From: Clostridia bacterium
Lineage (GTDB): Bacteria; Bacillota; Clostridia; Oscillospirales; CAG-272
DNA: 32,416 bases
Direction: 5' to 3'
NCBI GenBank assembly: GCA_017411605.1
Contig: JAFQPR010000047.1
Location: 1-32,416, forward strand
The notes under the pieces were generated by a model that was given only the letters and a program-made list of their open reading frames with translations, was not told the DNA's origin and did no database searches. Every line of letters starts with the position of its first letter. The stretch's first letter is position 1. This document shows, in pieces, positions 1 to 8,258 of the stretch. The position numbers were made by a program, and so were the translations under genes.

Positions 1-183
1 ACCTGTGAGGCGTATATAAATACGTCGAGGGAGGGAAACGCAAATAGAAAATGACTTTAATTTGATGGAGAAATTCGTAGAATTTCAACCTTATAACACA
101 TATTCTTAGCTCATTTGTTGATTTTAGAGCTTCTTTATGTCGTTTTTTTGTCATTTTTGGTTGCGCCTAAATGCGCCAGCCCC
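1..183 (-). repeat. Structured intergenic repeat, copy B
   Basis: Read on the minus strand from 183 down, this copy starts GGGGCTGGCGCATTTAGGC, then AACC, and matches the plus-strand copy starting at 32212. Further landmarks occur in the same order at nearly the same spacing: AAGGT (92-88), a 7-bp hairpin with 3-nt loop (plus 70-86), CGTTTCC (40-34) and a CGTAT/ATACG hairpin with a 4-nt loop (plus 11-24). It begins 17 nt after the stop codon of the CotF-like gene and runs in the same direction. No open frame lies inside it. It may continue beyond position 1. Function is unknown; a 3'-end RNA structure or a decayed mobile repeat are both possible. Confidence 0.65.
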
Positions 184-200
184 GTCTTATATAAAAAGCT

Positions 201-659
201 TTACGAGTACATATTATTGCAATTCATAAATGCGTATAGCATCTCCCCGTGCTGCTGCTCTTCTGCCTGAATATGAGAGAGCATCTTTCTTGCGGCGGGA
301 GATTTGAATTCAAAAACGCTTGTGTTGTAAAGAGAGGATACGTGCTTTTCCGTGGAGAGAAGATCGGAGAGAAGGAACTTATCATTTTTCTTATCCTCGG
401 GATTCTGATAAACGGAAGCGCACGGGCAGCACATATCGTTATTTGCGCTGAGCGCCCCGGGGGCTGCGGGCTCGTTTCCCGCCATCATCTCGTTTACGGT
501 TTTAAGATGCTCGCGCTCGGTGTCTGCAATTGAATTTAAAAGTGTCGAAAGCTCAGGGCATTTTGCTAAAGATGCGTATCTTGTGTATTTTTCAATACAT
601 AGCTCTTCCTGGTCTTTCATATCCTTAAGTAGGTCGCTTTCTTTGCTTGTGAGAATCAT
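201..659 (-). CDS. CotF-family spore coat / ferritin-like protein
   Basis: A small four-helix protein of the spore coat F (ferritin-like) type. The C-terminal half carries the family pattern: STEKHVSSLY, then a FEFKSPAARKML segment, then AEEQQHGEMLYAFM. The N-terminal half has a matching helix pair with the EREH acidic/His motif. This suggests a duplicated ferritin-like helical hairpin. The middle is Cys/Pro-rich (MCCPCASVYQNPED) and probably a linker. An in-frame ATG at 668 lies directly against the GAAAGG ribosome site (669-674), with no spacing. The ATG at 659 sits 9 nt from it and is preferred, giving 152 residues. The gene is monocistronic on the minus strand. Its presence suggests an endospore-forming lineage, though CotF-like genes persist in some non-sporulating relatives. 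Confidence 0.75.
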   Translation of the reverse strand: MILTSKESDLLKDMKDQEELCIEKYTRYASLAKCPELSTLLNSIADTEREHLKTVNEMMAGNEPAAPGALSANNDMCCPCASVYQNPEDKKNDKFLLSDLLSTEKHVSSLYNTSVFEFKSPAARKMLSHIQAEEQQHGEMLYAFMNCNNMYS

Positions 660-668
660 AGTTTTCAT

Positions 669-1027
669 CCTTTCTTTTTTGCAAATTGTTTTTTCCCCGT
701 AATTTTGGACTTTGCGCGCTTAACACGAAGGGAAATATTTGCATCTGCTATTATTTTCGGCAAGAAAAAAATATTTATACACTTTTGAATAGTCTTCTGA
801 ATGAATATTTCTGATGAAAATTAAAGAAAAAGCACTACTGCTATCAAAGCTTGTAAAACTTTATCGAAAACGCATTAATCGTTTTTTACTGAATGACTTC
901 AATTTGTGCATAATTGCTAAAAAACTTTAGCACTTTAGAGGGTTTACATTTATTTATTATAGTGTTATAATTGATTTATAAAACAAAAAAACTCCAAAAA
1001 ACGGAGATTGACCGACGGGAGAATATC
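669..1027. other. Divergent intergenic region, 669-1027
   Basis: This AT-rich spacer separates the divergent CotF-like gene and the 1028 operon. It contains the plus-strand promoter at 943-971 and a small AAAACG/CGTTTT hairpin (867-885). I could not identify a convincing promoter for the CotF-like gene; a sporulation sigma-factor promoter would not be easy to see by eye. No additional coding frame is supported. Confidence 0.6.
943..971 (+). promoter_or_regulatory. SigA-type promoter with extended -10
   Basis: TTTACA (943-948), a 17-bp spacer, then TATAAT (966-971) preceded by TGT, an extended -10. Transcription would start near 978. This rules out the in-frame TTG at 971 as the start of the following gene, because that codon overlaps the -10 box. 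Confidence 0.8.
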
Positions 1028-1666
1028 ATGTATATCAGCGTTGATACGTACGAGGAATTGTATCTGAAGGGTAAGGACAGAGAAACGTTAGAGTGTGAAG
1101 TTGAAAAGCTGCGAAACGAAATCTCGAGGATAAAAAGAAAAATGGAAATGCCTTACTATATCCGCGCTAATACCGCTTTTCCTACGGATGAGCAAGTGAT
1201 AGAGATCTGCCGCGGTTATTATGAGAAGGCAACACTTTATTTAAAGGATGCTTTGGATAATGCGGATATTCTCACAGAAGAGGAACGCGCGGCCGCATAT
1301 GTTGACTCTATGACGAAAAATATATCCTGCGTTACTCTTACCGTAGGAAGATATCTCCAAGAGAAATACGAGCTTGATTTAACCGATAAATGTGCAAAAT
1401 TGATGCGCGTCCGTTTAGGCGGGGATTCTCTGACGGAGGAGAAGGAAAAAGAGCCAATATACGATGCGCTTTATTCGCTTCGCCTTGGCGAATGGCGGCA
1501 GAGCTATCTTCCCGAGGATTACGGCTGTACTCTGAGCGAGCCTGTAAGGTGGCAGCTTCGTATAGATTATTTTGGTAAAGCAGCTCCGAGGTTTTATGAC
1601 GGACTGGGTATTTTCCCATATAATTTCAATGCCTTGTGTAAGCTTCTCGGAGCGGACCTAATTTGA
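1028..1666 (+). CDS. Hypothetical protein, wecB-linked
   Basis: A 212-residue soluble protein that I do not recognise. The ATG at 1028 is chosen because GGGAGA lies 5 nt upstream and the frame's earlier TTG falls in the promoter. Residues about 18-40 form a short charged coiled coil (ETLECEVEKLRNEISRIKRK). The rest is mixed alpha/beta with no transmembrane segment, signal peptide or Cys cluster. It ends in a 4-nt overlap (TTGA) with the epimerase gene, so the two are probably translationally coupled. The position suggests a role alongside nucleotide-sugar or cell-surface polymer metabolism, but that is inference from position only. Confidence 0.75.
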   Translation: MYISVDTYEELYLKGKDRETLECEVEKLRNEISRIKRKMEMPYYIRANTAFPTDEQVIEICRGYYEKATLYLKDALDNADILTEEERAAAYVDSMTKNISCVTLTVGRYLQEKYELDLTDKCAKLMRVRLGGDSLTEEKEKEPIYDALYSLRLGEWRQSYLPEDYGCTLSEPVRWQLRIDYFGKAAPRFYDGLGIFPYNFNALCKLLGADLI

Positions 1667-2763
1667 AAACGATTCTTGTCGCCTTCGGAACAAGACCCGA
1701 GGCTATCAAGATGTGTGAGCTTATCAAAGAACTTAAAAGCAGGGGATGCTTCCGGGTAAAGGTATTTGTAACAGGTCAGCATAGAGGGATGTTAAAGCAG
1801 GTTCTTATGTATGAGAGTATTATGCCCGACTATGACCTCGATATAATGAAAATCGGGCAATCGCTCTCGTATATTACGGCTGAAGTGCTTCGCGGCGCGG
1901 ATGCTGTAATGACCGAGCTTTTGCCCGATATCGTTTTGGTACACGGTGACACGTCGTCCGCGCTTGCGGTTGCGCTTTGCGCCTTTTACCGCGGTATACC
2001 CATAGGTCACGTTGAAGCGGGACTCAGAACCTATGACCGTTCGTCTCCGTTTCCCGAGGAATTCAACCGCGCGGCAATTGCGCTTATCGCAAAATATCAT
2101 TTTGCCCCAACCTCCGAGGCAAGGGATAATCTCTTGTCAGAGAAAATTGCCCCCGAGGATAGTTTCGTTACCGGGAATACGGTTATCGACGCATTGATAA
2201 AGAATATAGATGAACGCTACACGTCCGAGTATGCAAGGCTTGCTTCGGGGAAGAATTTAATAATACTCACAGTCCACCGCAGAGAGAATCTTCATAAGCT
2301 TGAAGGTATATTCCGCGCGGTAAAGCGTATCGTTCTCGAGCATCCCGAGGTATGCGTTATTTATCCGGTTCACAAAAATGAAAAAATAAATATAACGGCT
2401 AAAGAAGTGTTTTTCTCCTGTCCGCGCGTATATTTAACCGAAACGTTATCCGCGTATGATTTTCAGAACTTGCTGAATTTATCTTATATTGTTCTCACCG
2501 ATTCGGGCGGAGTTCAGGAGGAGGCATCTTACCTCGGCAAACCGACGCTTGTATTAAGAAATACCACAGAACGTAAAGAATTATTGTCAAATTCGTGTGC
2601 AAAACTTGTTGGAACAGATGAAGAGGGTATATATTCTGCCATGAAAGAGATGCTTGATAACAGAGATGAATTCTTGAAAAATATGAGGAAGGCGGATTTT
2701 CTCGGGTGCGGCAATGCATCTAAGATAATAGCGGATATATTGGAAGAAAAACTAAGAAACTGA
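1663..2763 (+). CDS. wecB: UDP-N-acetylglucosamine 2-epimerase (non-hydrolysing)
   Basis: Interconverts UDP-GlcNAc and UDP-ManNAc in the cytoplasm, supplying ManNAc for capsule, teichoic acid linkage units or other surface glycans. It has two Rossmann-like domains of the GT-B fold. Visible family motifs: FGTRPEAIKM (8-17), VHGDTSS (93-99), GHVEAGLRT (115-123), PFPEEFNR (129-136), TVHRREN (203-209), and SGGVQEEA near 282. K16, D96, E118, E132 and R136 align with catalytic or structural residues of the Escherichia coli enzyme, offset by one. The start must be the TTG at 1663, because the conserved N-terminal strand begins at once and the next ATG is Met17, past the motif. It overlaps the upstream gene by 4 nt and lies 17 nt before the pyrophosphatase. 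At 366 residues the length is normal. Confidence 0.93.
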   Translation: MKTILVAFGTRPEAIKMCELIKELKSRGCFRVKVFVTGQHRGMLKQVLMYESIMPDYDLDIMKIGQSLSYITAEVLRGADAVMTELLPDIVLVHGDTSSALAVALCAFYRGIPIGHVEAGLRTYDRSSPFPEEFNRAAIALIAKYHFAPTSEARDNLLSEKIAPEDSFVTGNTVIDALIKNIDERYTSEYARLASGKNLIILTVHRRENLHKLEGIFRAVKRIVLEHPEVCVIYPVHKNEKINITAKEVFFSCPRVYLTETLSAYDFQNLLNLSYIVLTDSGGVQEEASYLGKPTLVLRNTTERKELLSNSCAKLVGTDEEGIYSAMKEMLDNRDEFLKNMRKADFLGCGNASKIIADILEEKLRN

Positions 2764-2780
2764 AAAAGAAAGGAAAATTT

Positions 2781-3314
2781 ATGTCAAATATCTGGCACGA
2801 TATCTCACCGAAAAGAATAACTCCCGACGATTTTATTTGCGTTGTTGAAATATCGAAGGGAAGTAAGAAAAAATATGAGCTTGATAAGGAAACGGGATAC
2901 ATAATTCTTGATAGAATTCTTTATACATCGACTCACTATCCCGCAAATTACGGATTTATACCGAGGACCTACGGTGATGACGGCGACCCTCTCGACGTGC
3001 TTTTGCTTTGCGCCGAGCCGCTTGAGCCTATGTCTCTTGTAAGAGCATATCCGATAGGCGTAATCTCTATGATAGATAACGGAAGAAACGATGAAAAGAT
3101 AATTGCCATTCCGTTCAATGACCCAAATTACAATAATTATTCGGATATCGACGAGCTTCCCGCGCATATTTTTGATGAGATGAAGCATTTCTTCACCGTA
3201 TATAAAAATCTTGAGCATAAGGACACTGCAGTTGATGAGGTCAGACCTAAGGAGATTGCGAGAAGAGTTATCGAGGACGCGATAAACAATTACGTAGAAA
3301 AATTCTGCAAGTAG
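2781..3314 (+). CDS. ppa: Family I inorganic pyrophosphatase
   Basis: Hydrolyses pyrophosphate to two phosphates in the cytoplasm, pulling biosynthetic reactions forward. The type I signature is intact: K31/Y32-E33 near the start of the core, YPANYGFIPRTYGDDGDPLDVL, with metal ligands D67, D69 and D72, and a second pair D99 and D104 in MIDNGRNDEK. These correspond to E. coli D65, D67, D70, D97 and D102. Length (177) matches the bacterial enzyme. AAAGGA lies 8 nt before the ATG. It is the third gene of the 1028-3314 operon and is followed by a candidate terminator. Many Clostridia use the unrelated family II (DHH) enzyme, so a family I gene is a modest lineage marker. Confidence 0.95.
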   Translation: MSNIWHDISPKRITPDDFICVVEISKGSKKKYELDKETGYIILDRILYTSTHYPANYGFIPRTYGDDGDPLDVLLLCAEPLEPMSLVRAYPIGVISMIDNGRNDEKIIAIPFNDPNYNNYSDIDELPAHIFDEMKHFFTVYKNLEHKDTAVDEVRPKEIARRVIEDAINNYVEKFCK

Positions 3315-3333
3315 TCTTTCAAATCAAAAAAAC

Positions 3334-3370
3334 GAATAATTGCGGCAAGTGCGCACCACCTTATTCTTTT
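3334..3370 (+). terminator. Candidate terminator after ppa
   Basis: GAATAA (3334-3339) pairs with TTATTC (3361-3366), followed by TTTT. The interior contains a self-complementary GTGCGCAC, which could form an inner hairpin. The stem is AT-rich and interrupted, so this is only moderately convincing. Confidence 0.45.
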
Positions 3371-3443
3371 GGATGCGTTCCTACCGCTTTTATTTTTTTG
3401 CTTTAACGGGATAAAGTTTTTGGAGGAAAGAGTATTAAATTTA

Positions 3444-3472
3444 TTGACAATTAGTTTTATATGTGATATAGT
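3444..3472 (+). promoter_or_regulatory. SigA-type promoter of glyA operon
   Basis: Perfect TTGACA (3444-3449), a 17-bp spacer, and TATAGT (3467-3472) preceded by TGA (extended -10). Transcription would begin near 3479, leaving an untranslated leader of only about 30 nt, too short for a riboswitch. GGAGGA precedes the glyA ATG. Confidence 0.8.
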
Positions 3473-3508
3473 ATCAATATATTTTAAATAATATTCCGGA
3501 GGAATGAT

Positions 3509-4753
3509 ATGAGAGAATTTGAATTTTTGAAAGCAAACGACCCAGAGGTTTATTCCGCAATGATGGACGAGGCATCAAGACAGCGCAATAAGATTGAGCT
3601 TATCGCGTCTGAAAACTTCGTTTCAGAGACCGTAATGGATGCAAACGGAACGATTCTTACGAACAAATATGCCGAAGGTTATCCCTCAAAGAGATACTAC
3701 GGCGGATGCGAATACGTTGACGTTGTTGAAACCATTGCCATTGAGCGCGCAAAGCAGCTTTTCGGAGCGAGCTACGCTAACGTTCAGCCTCATTCGGGCG
3801 CGCAGGCAAATATGGCTGTATTCTTTGCGCTTCTTAGCCTTGGCGATACTGTTCTTTCTATGAATCTTGCTCACGGCGGTCACCTGAGCCACGGCTCTCC
3901 CGTAAATATGTCAGGCAAGTATTGGAATATCGTTCCTTACGGAGTTGATAAGGATACAGGAAGAATAGATTACGACGAGGTTCGCCGTCTTGCTCTCGAA
4001 TGCAAGCCGAAGCTCATTCTCGCAGGCGCATCCGCATATGCGAGAGTAATCGACTTTGAGAAGTTCGCTGCAATAGCGAAGGAGGTAGGCGCGTACCTTA
4101 TGGTAGATATGGCGCATATCGCGGGTCTTGTAGCCGCAGGCGTTCATCCGTCACCCGTTCCTTTTGCGGACGTTGTAACCACCACAACTCATAAAACTCT
4201 CCGCGGTCCTAGAGGCGGTCTTATTCTCTCTAAGGACGAGGAGATAGGCAAGCTTATCAATAAGGCTATCTTCCCGGGAACTCAGGGCGGCCCTCTTATG
4301 CACACGATTGCCGCAAAGGCTGTTTGCTTCGGCGAGGCGCTGAAGCCCGAGTTTAAGGCATACGCCGAGCAGATTATCGTAAATACGCAGGTTCTCGCAG
4401 AGGAGCTTCTTAAGGCAGGCTTCAAGCTCGTTTCCGGCGGAACTGATAACCACCTTCTCCTCGTTGACCTTACGGGTATGAAGATTGATACGGGTAAGGA
4501 AGCGGAGCATCTTCTTGACGAGGTAGGTATTACCTGCAATAAGAACGCGATACCGTTTGATACGCAGAAGCCCTTCGTAACGAGCGGTATCAGACTCGGT
4601 ACGGCAGCGGTAACTACCAGAGGCTTCAAGGAAGACGATATACGAGAGGTAGCCGCGCTGATAGCTATGACTCTTTCCGACTTTGAAGCAAATAAAGATG
4701 AAGTAGTGGCAAGAGTTGCGGCTCTTTGCAAAAAGTATCCTCTCTACGAGTAA
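3509..4753 (+). CDS. glyA: Serine hydroxymethyltransferase
   Basis: PLP enzyme that converts serine and tetrahydrofolate to glycine and 5,10-methylene-THF, the main source of one-carbon units. The PLP-binding lysine is K229 in [13 protein letters not shown], the same number as in E. coli. Other family segments are [37 protein letters not shown] and [11 protein letters not shown]. Length (414) is normal and no key residue appears lost. CGGAGGAAT lies just upstream of the ATG. It is the first gene of an apparent operon with pepF (39-nt gap, no terminator). Confidence 0.96.
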   Translation: MREFEFLKANDPEVYSAMMDEASRQRNKIELIASENFVSETVMDANGTILTNKYAEGYPSKRYYGGCEYVDVVETIAIERAKQLFGASYANVQPHSGAQANMAVFFALLSLGDTVLSMNLAHGGHLSHGSPVNMSGKYWNIVPYGVDKDTGRIDYDEVRRLALECKPKLILAGASAYARVIDFEKFAAIAKEVGAYLMVDMAHIAGLVAAGVHPSPVPFADVVTTTTHKTLRGPRGGLILSKDEEIGKLINKAIFPGTQGGPLMHTIAAKAVCFGEALKPEFKAYAEQIIVNTQVLAEELLKAGFKLVSGGTDNHLLLVDLTGMKIDTGKEAEHLLDEVGITCNKNAIPFDTQKPFVTSGIRLGTAAVTTRGFKEDDIREVAALIAMTLSDFEANKDEVVARVAALCKKYPLYE

Positions 4754-4792
4754 GCAATTGAAAATAGAATCAATCAGAAAGAAGAAAAGAAA

Positions 4793-6598
4793 ATGGCACT
4801 TGAAAGAAAAGATATAGAACAGAAATATAAATGGGACCTCTCCGTAATTTATAAGGACGAGAAGGCGTTCTATGACGAATACGCCAAAGCGGAGAAGCTC
4901 ATAGCAGACTTCGCGAAGCACGAGAAGACTATGTGCAAAAGCGCGCGTGACTTCTACAATGCACTTTCGGATATGACGGCTATTGAGGCTGTTATCGAGA
5001 AGCTCTGGCAGTATGCTTCGCTCAATTTCTCTGTAGACACGTCGAACAATAATTATCAAGCTCTCAACGCAAAGGTGCGCAACCTCGCGGTAACTGCGGG
5101 AACGGTATCGTGGTTCGTTAACCCCTATATGCTCCGTCTTGATGAGAAAACTCTTGACGCTTGGTTCACGGAATGCCCCGAGCTTGAAACCTTCCGCCGT
5201 ATGGTAACGAAGAATATGAGATATAAGCCTCATACTCTTTCCGACGAGTGCGAGCAGCTTATGTCGAAAATGGAGGATTGCCTTGGCAGCCATAGCGATA
5301 TCAGAAGCATTTTCTCAAATTCCGATTTAAGATTCGGTAAGATAACCGACTCCGACGGTAAGAAGGTAGAGCTTACCGACTCCAACTACGTGCCCTTCCT
5401 TATGAGCGGGGACCGCCGTGTGCGTCAGTCTGCGTTCAGAGCGCTCTATAAGACCTACGAGCAGTTTGGAAACACTTATGCTACGATGTTTAACAGCAGA
5501 GTAAAGGAGCGTTGCACTCTTGCTAAGGTAAGAGGCTTCCGCGACTCTATAACCTCGTCCACCTTCAACGATGAGGTAACCCCCGTTATTTATAATAATC
5601 TTATTAATTCCGTACACAAGGGACTTCCCGCGCTTTACGAATACTACGCATTGAAGCAGAAGGTTCTCGGGGTTGAGAAATTCCATATGTACGACGTATA
5701 CGCGCCCCTCATCGGCTCGTTTGACCGCAAGTATTCGTATGAAGAGGCGGTTGAAGAGGTGCTCAAGACCGTTGAGATCTACGGCGACGAGTATTACAAT
5801 GCCCTGAAGCGCGGACTTACCGAGCTCGGCTGGGTTGACGTATATCCCACGAGAGGTAAGAGAGGTGGAGCTTTCAGCTCGGGATGCCCCGGCACTGAGC
5901 CCTATATCCTTCTTAACTATAACGGCACGTTTGATAACGTATCGACCTTAGCTCACGAGGCAGGTCACTCGATGCATACCTACTTCTCGACCAAGTATAA
6001 CGAGCCTCATAATTCGAATTATACCATCTTCGTTGCAGAGGTAGCTTCTACCGTTAACGAGCTCCTTATGGCTCACAGAAAGCTTGCCGAGTGCAAGAGC
6101 GACGAGGAGAAGCTCTACATCTTAAACGAGCTTATGGATACCTATAAGGGAACTCTTTACCGCCAGACGATGTTTGCTGAGTTTGAGCGCGATATGCACG
6201 CTCTTTGCGAAAAGGGTGAGCCTCTTACCGCAGAGCTTATCAACAAGAAGTATTATAAGCTTGTTAAGAAGTACTTCGGTCCCGAAGTTGTATGCGATAA
6301 GCAGATCGCTTACGAATGGATGAGAATACCTCACTTCTATACCTGCTTCTACGTATATAAATATGCTACCTGCATTTCCGCAGCATCGGCTATCGTTAAG
6401 AGAATTGAGAATGAGGGCGCGGCATACGTTGATCAGTATATCGACTTCCTTAAGTGCGGCGATTCCAAATCTCCCCTTGATAGCCTTCTCGTTGCAGGCA
6501 TTGATATGACCGATCCCGAGGTAGTAAACGGCGCAATTGAGGACTTCGCGTCCTGCGTTCGTCAGTTCAACGAAATCTACGACGGAATGAAGAAATAA
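4793..6598 (+). CDS. pepF: Oligoendopeptidase F (M3 metallopeptidase)
   Basis: Cytoplasmic zinc oligopeptidase that cuts short peptides. The zinc motif is H388-E389-A-G-H392 in STLAHEAGHSMHTYF, and the third ligand is probably E416 in FVAEVAST, the spacing expected for M3B enzymes. Residues 1-200 form the helical cap typical of the family (EQKYKWDLSVIYKDE at the start). No signal peptide. Length (601) is normal for PepF. A weak AAGAAAAGAAA stretch precedes the ATG, so translation may depend partly on transcription from glyA. The pairing with glyA may simply be amino-acid housekeeping. Confidence 0.95.
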   Translation: MALERKDIEQKYKWDLSVIYKDEKAFYDEYAKAEKLIADFAKHEKTMCKSARDFYNALSDMTAIEAVIEKLWQYASLNFSVDTSNNNYQALNAKVRNLAVTAGTVSWFVNPYMLRLDEKTLDAWFTECPELETFRRMVTKNMRYKPHTLSDECEQLMSKMEDCLGSHSDIRSIFSNSDLRFGKITDSDGKKVELTDSNYVPFLMSGDRRVRQSAFRALYKTYEQFGNTYATMFNSRVKERCTLAKVRGFRDSITSSTFNDEVTPVIYNNLINSVHKGLPALYEYYALKQKVLGVEKFHMYDVYAPLIGSFDRKYSYEEAVEEVLKTVEIYGDEYYNALKRGLTELGWVDVYPTRGKRGGAFSSGCPGTEPYILLNYNGTFDNVSTLAHEAGHSMHTYFSTKYNEPHNSNYTIFVAEVASTVNELLMAHRKLAECKSDEEKLYILNELMDTYKGTLYRQTMFAEFERDMHALCEKGEPLTAELINKKYYKLVKKYFGPEVVCDKQIAYEWMRIPHFYTCFYVYKYATCISAASAIVKRIENEGAAYVDQYIDFLKCGDSKSPLDSLLVAGIDMTDPEVVNGAIEDFASCVRQFNEIYDGMKK

Positions 6599-6617
6599 TT
6601 ACCGTCTTAATATTGTT

Positions 6618-7745
6618 ATGAAATCAGAAAAATACACTTATACAGATAGAGATACGGGCGCAGAGGTAACGCGTCTTACGTCGTATAGGTCGAACAGTAA
6701 TCATCTCTATTTCACTAACAACTCCTTCTACGATAATAACAGAAGGATAGTATTCGCATCCGAGAGAGGGAACGCGCATAATCTGTTTTCTCTCGACCTT
6801 GAGAGCGGAGAAATAGAGCAGCTTACCGATTTCCCCGCGCCCCCAAATCTCGCTAGATACGAGCTTCATATGTCCTTCGTCGATCCTGTAAATTCAAATT
6901 GCGTATTTTATATAGGTAGGGAGCTTAAGAATATCGATCTTAAAACGGGTGTGATATCGACGATATATCATGTTCCGGATGGTTTTAAAAACCACATCGT
7001 CAGTATAGATGCCGCAGGCAAGTATGCATACACTTCAGTTTATGAGGACGCTCCGGAAAGAAGAAATGGAAACAGTCTGCATGACTTTTATCTGAGTTAT
7101 CCCGAATCGCGTATTGAAAAAATCGCGCTGGACGGAAGCGGTCATACTACAGTTTTTTCGGAGAATAAATTTATAGCTCACGTAAATACGTCTCCTACGG
7201 ATAAAAATAAGCTCACCTTCTGCCACGAGGGCAATTGGCGCGAGGTTGACCATAGGCTTTGGACGCTTGATCTTAAGAGCGGCAAGGTAGATAAGCTTCA
7301 CCCGTGCCGCGAGGGCGAGTGCATCGGTCACGAGTATTGGTTTGCAAACGGCACGAGAGTGGGTTATCACGGTCATATAGACGGTAAAGCTCAGCTTGGC
7401 GCTGTCAATTTTGACAATACCGAGGACAAAGCATACGCTTTTCCCTTCAACACGGGGCACATTTTCTCGTTTGACGAGAAGCTTATAATCGGCGACGGAA
7501 ACGCAAGCGGTAAATATATAAGACTCTGGCAGCTCGGTGACGAGGGCTACGAGCAGCCGCGAGCGCTCTGCCTGCATAACTCGACCTTCAAAACACAGGA
7601 AGCGCACGTCCATCCGCGCCTGACTCCCGATGGCAAAAAGGTGCTATACACCTCTGATGAATCGGGACACAATCAGGTCTACCTCGTAACTCTCCCCGAA
7701 AATATCGGCGACCTGCCGTTACTTTCAACTCTTTCAAAGTACTGA
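6618..7745 (+). CDS. Oligogalacturonide lyase-like seven-bladed propeller (PL22)
   Basis: Probable cytoplasmic lyase that beta-eliminates oligogalacturonides from pectin breakdown. The protein is all-beta with repeated strand signatures (RIVFASERGNAHNLFSLDL, KKVLYTSDESGHNQVYLVTL). The N-terminus, YTDRDTGAEVTRLTSY, is typical of the family. Mn2+-site residues of characterised PL22 enzymes appear conserved: Q327-x-x-H330-x-H332 near the C-terminus, H281 (GHIFSF), and H238 (GHEYWF) at the place of the catalytic histidine. CHEGNW (202-207) is another family segment. There is no signal peptide. No Shine-Dalgarno sequence is visible before the ATG, which lies 19 nt after pepF, so coupling or weak translation is likely. 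It could be a TolB-like propeller of other function, but the ligand set argues for PL22. Confidence 0.8.
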   Translation: MKSEKYTYTDRDTGAEVTRLTSYRSNSNHLYFTNNSFYDNNRRIVFASERGNAHNLFSLDLESGEIEQLTDFPAPPNLARYELHMSFVDPVNSNCVFYIGRELKNIDLKTGVISTIYHVPDGFKNHIVSIDAAGKYAYTSVYEDAPERRNGNSLHDFYLSYPESRIEKIALDGSGHTTVFSENKFIAHVNTSPTDKNKLTFCHEGNWREVDHRLWTLDLKSGKVDKLHPCREGECIGHEYWFANGTRVGYHGHIDGKAQLGAVNFDNTEDKAYAFPFNTGHIFSFDEKLIIGDGNASGKYIRLWQLGDEGYEQPRALCLHNSTFKTQEAHVHPRLTPDGKKVLYTSDESGHNQVYLVTLPENIGDLPLLSTLSKY

Positions 7746-7765
7746 TTAAAAATAATTTTCCAAGC

Positions 7766-7812
7766 GTGGCTATTCTTGAAAAAAACGGGAATAGCCACAA
7801 GGATTTATTCTT
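7766..7812 (+). terminator. Terminator after the lyase gene
   Basis: GTGGCTATTC (7766-7775) pairs perfectly with GAATAGCCAC (7789-7798) around a 13-nt A-rich loop. It is followed by a loosely T-rich stretch. It ends the glyA-pepF-lyase transcript facing the convergent oad genes. Confidence 0.7.
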
Positions 7813-7815
7813 AGC

Positions 7816-7854
7816 AAAAAGAGCCCTCACCACGCGTTACGCCGCGGTGAGGGC
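7816..7854 (-). terminator. Terminator of the oadB-oadG transcript
   Basis: GCCCTCACC (7823-7831) and GGTGAGGGC (7846-7854) form a perfect 9-bp GC-rich stem. On the minus strand it is followed by a run of T (plus AAAAA, 7816-7820), a textbook intrinsic terminator. Confidence 0.88.
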
Positions 7855-7904
7855 TTCGATTATAGTATTATAAACCTAGAAGACAGAAATTGCCGTCTTA
7901 CCGT

Positions 7905-8237
7905 TTATTCATTATCCGATTTTTCGTTTTTTCTGTTTGCAATAGAGTTTGACGCCTTGTTAAGACCGTAGGTCACGAGAACGAGAGCGCCGATAACGAT
8001 GAAGATGCAAAGCATACCCTGCCAGAGATAATTGAGGGCGGGAAGGAAGTTCTTTGTTGTGAACTTAACCTTAATAGGCTTGGTAGCCTCGTCTTCAAGC
8101 TCTGTGTTTTCTCCAACCTCGGGAGCTTCACCCGCATCTGTGTCGGGAGCGGTAGATGCAAAAGCGCATACGGAGAAAGCAGAAATTGCAAAAACCAATG
8201 TTAGAAGAAGTACTAAAATTTTAGTTGATTTTTTCAT
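7905..8237 (-). CDS. OadG-like gamma subunit of a Na+-pumping decarboxylase
   Basis: A 110-residue membrane protein directly downstream of the beta subunit, as expected for the small gamma subunit that holds the carboxyltransferase and beta subunits together. It starts with a signal-peptide-like segment (hydrophobic 8-26, ending CAFASTA). An acidic, proline-containing linker follows (about 28-52). There is one transmembrane helix at about 70-92 (LWQGMLCIFIVIGALVLVTY) and a short Lys/Asn-rich cytoplasmic tail. Classical OadG has only the transmembrane helix near the N-terminus, so the extra leader and acidic linker are an elaboration. AAAGGAG precedes the ATG. Family assignment rests mainly on position and topology. 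Confidence 0.6.
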   Translation of the reverse strand: MKKSTKILVLLLTLVFAISAFSVCAFASTAPDTDAGEAPEVGENTELEDEATKPIKVKFTTKNFLPALNYLWQGMLCIFIVIGALVLVTYGLNKASNSIANRKNEKSDNE

Positions 8238-8258
8238 TTTTTTACTCCTTTCTACCTA

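Noticed and set aside
3315-3508. Riboswitch before glyA (glycine or tetrahydrofolate type)
   Set aside because: The promoter at 3444-3472 leaves only about 30 nt of leader, and no conserved riboswitch core was seen in the spacer.
4151-5293. Minus-strand open frame of about 380 codons opposite glyA and pepF
   Set aside because: It spans the antisense of two well-identified genes and their gap and has no family motifs.
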